A DNA stretch of 6,279 nt from Clostridia bacterium (GTDB taxonomy: Bacteria; Bacillota; Clostridia; Oscillospirales; CAG-382): contig CAAEDF010000107.1 in the NCBI GenBank assembly GCA_900754535.1, forward strand, positions 1-6,279, given 5' to 3'. A program made the translations under genes and the position numbers. Each line of letters starts with the position of its first letter. The first letter of the stretch is position 1. This document shows, one piece after another, positions 6,275 to 6,279 of this stretch. The notes below the pieces were generated by a model, which was not told the origin of the DNA, ran no database searches, and saw nothing but the letters and a program-made list of their open reading frames with translations.

Positions 6275-6279
6275 ATGAT
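6275..6279 (+). CDS. Start of a further gene cut by the window edge
   Basis: Only ATG and two bases of the second codon are visible, so the product cannot be identified. The call rests on the well-placed GGGAGG upstream and on the short 28-nt distance from the trmL stop with no terminator between, which suggests an operon with trmL. Confidence 0.5.

Overview
The window looks like a chromosomal segment from a GC-rich member of the Firmicutes/Clostridia, probably an uncultured gut-type lineage. The reasons are a B. subtilis-type SecA ending in a CxC...CC zinc knuckle, strong GGGGAG-type Shine-Dalgarno sites, sigma-A promoter boxes, a short clostridial-type AsnB with an FLSSGIDS loop, and two membrane proteins of a kind I associate only loosely with Clostridia. 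Placement below class is a guess. Isoleucine is written mostly ATA although most other third positions are G or C. I see no rRNA, tRNA, CRISPR array, insertion sequence or phage gene.

The minus strand, read from about 5640 down to 1, carries four co-directional genes: secA (5583-2824), a small polytopic membrane protein (2753-2133), a larger polytopic membrane protein (2136-853) and the first 275 codons of asnB (826-1, cut by the window edge). The gaps are 70 bp, a 4-bp ATGA overlap and 26 bp, and no convincing terminator lies between them, so they are probably one transcription unit. The plus strand carries trmL (5779-6246), divergent from secA, followed by the first five bases of another gene at 6275 with a good ribosome binding site. 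The 195-bp gap 5584-5778 is AT-rich and holds both promoters and two small dyads.

SecA is the ATPase motor of Sec protein export. TrmL methylates the wobble ribose of certain tRNA-Leu species. AsnB makes asparagine from aspartate, ATP and glutamine. The two membrane proteins have no function I can name. They are the most interesting part of the window. The larger one is an internal tandem duplication, with a D-x-x-P-D-x-I-G helix at the same place in each half. The smaller, translationally coupled one looks like a diverged single copy of the same unit, with acidic residues at matching spacing. This is a motif-level observation that needs profile searches to confirm.
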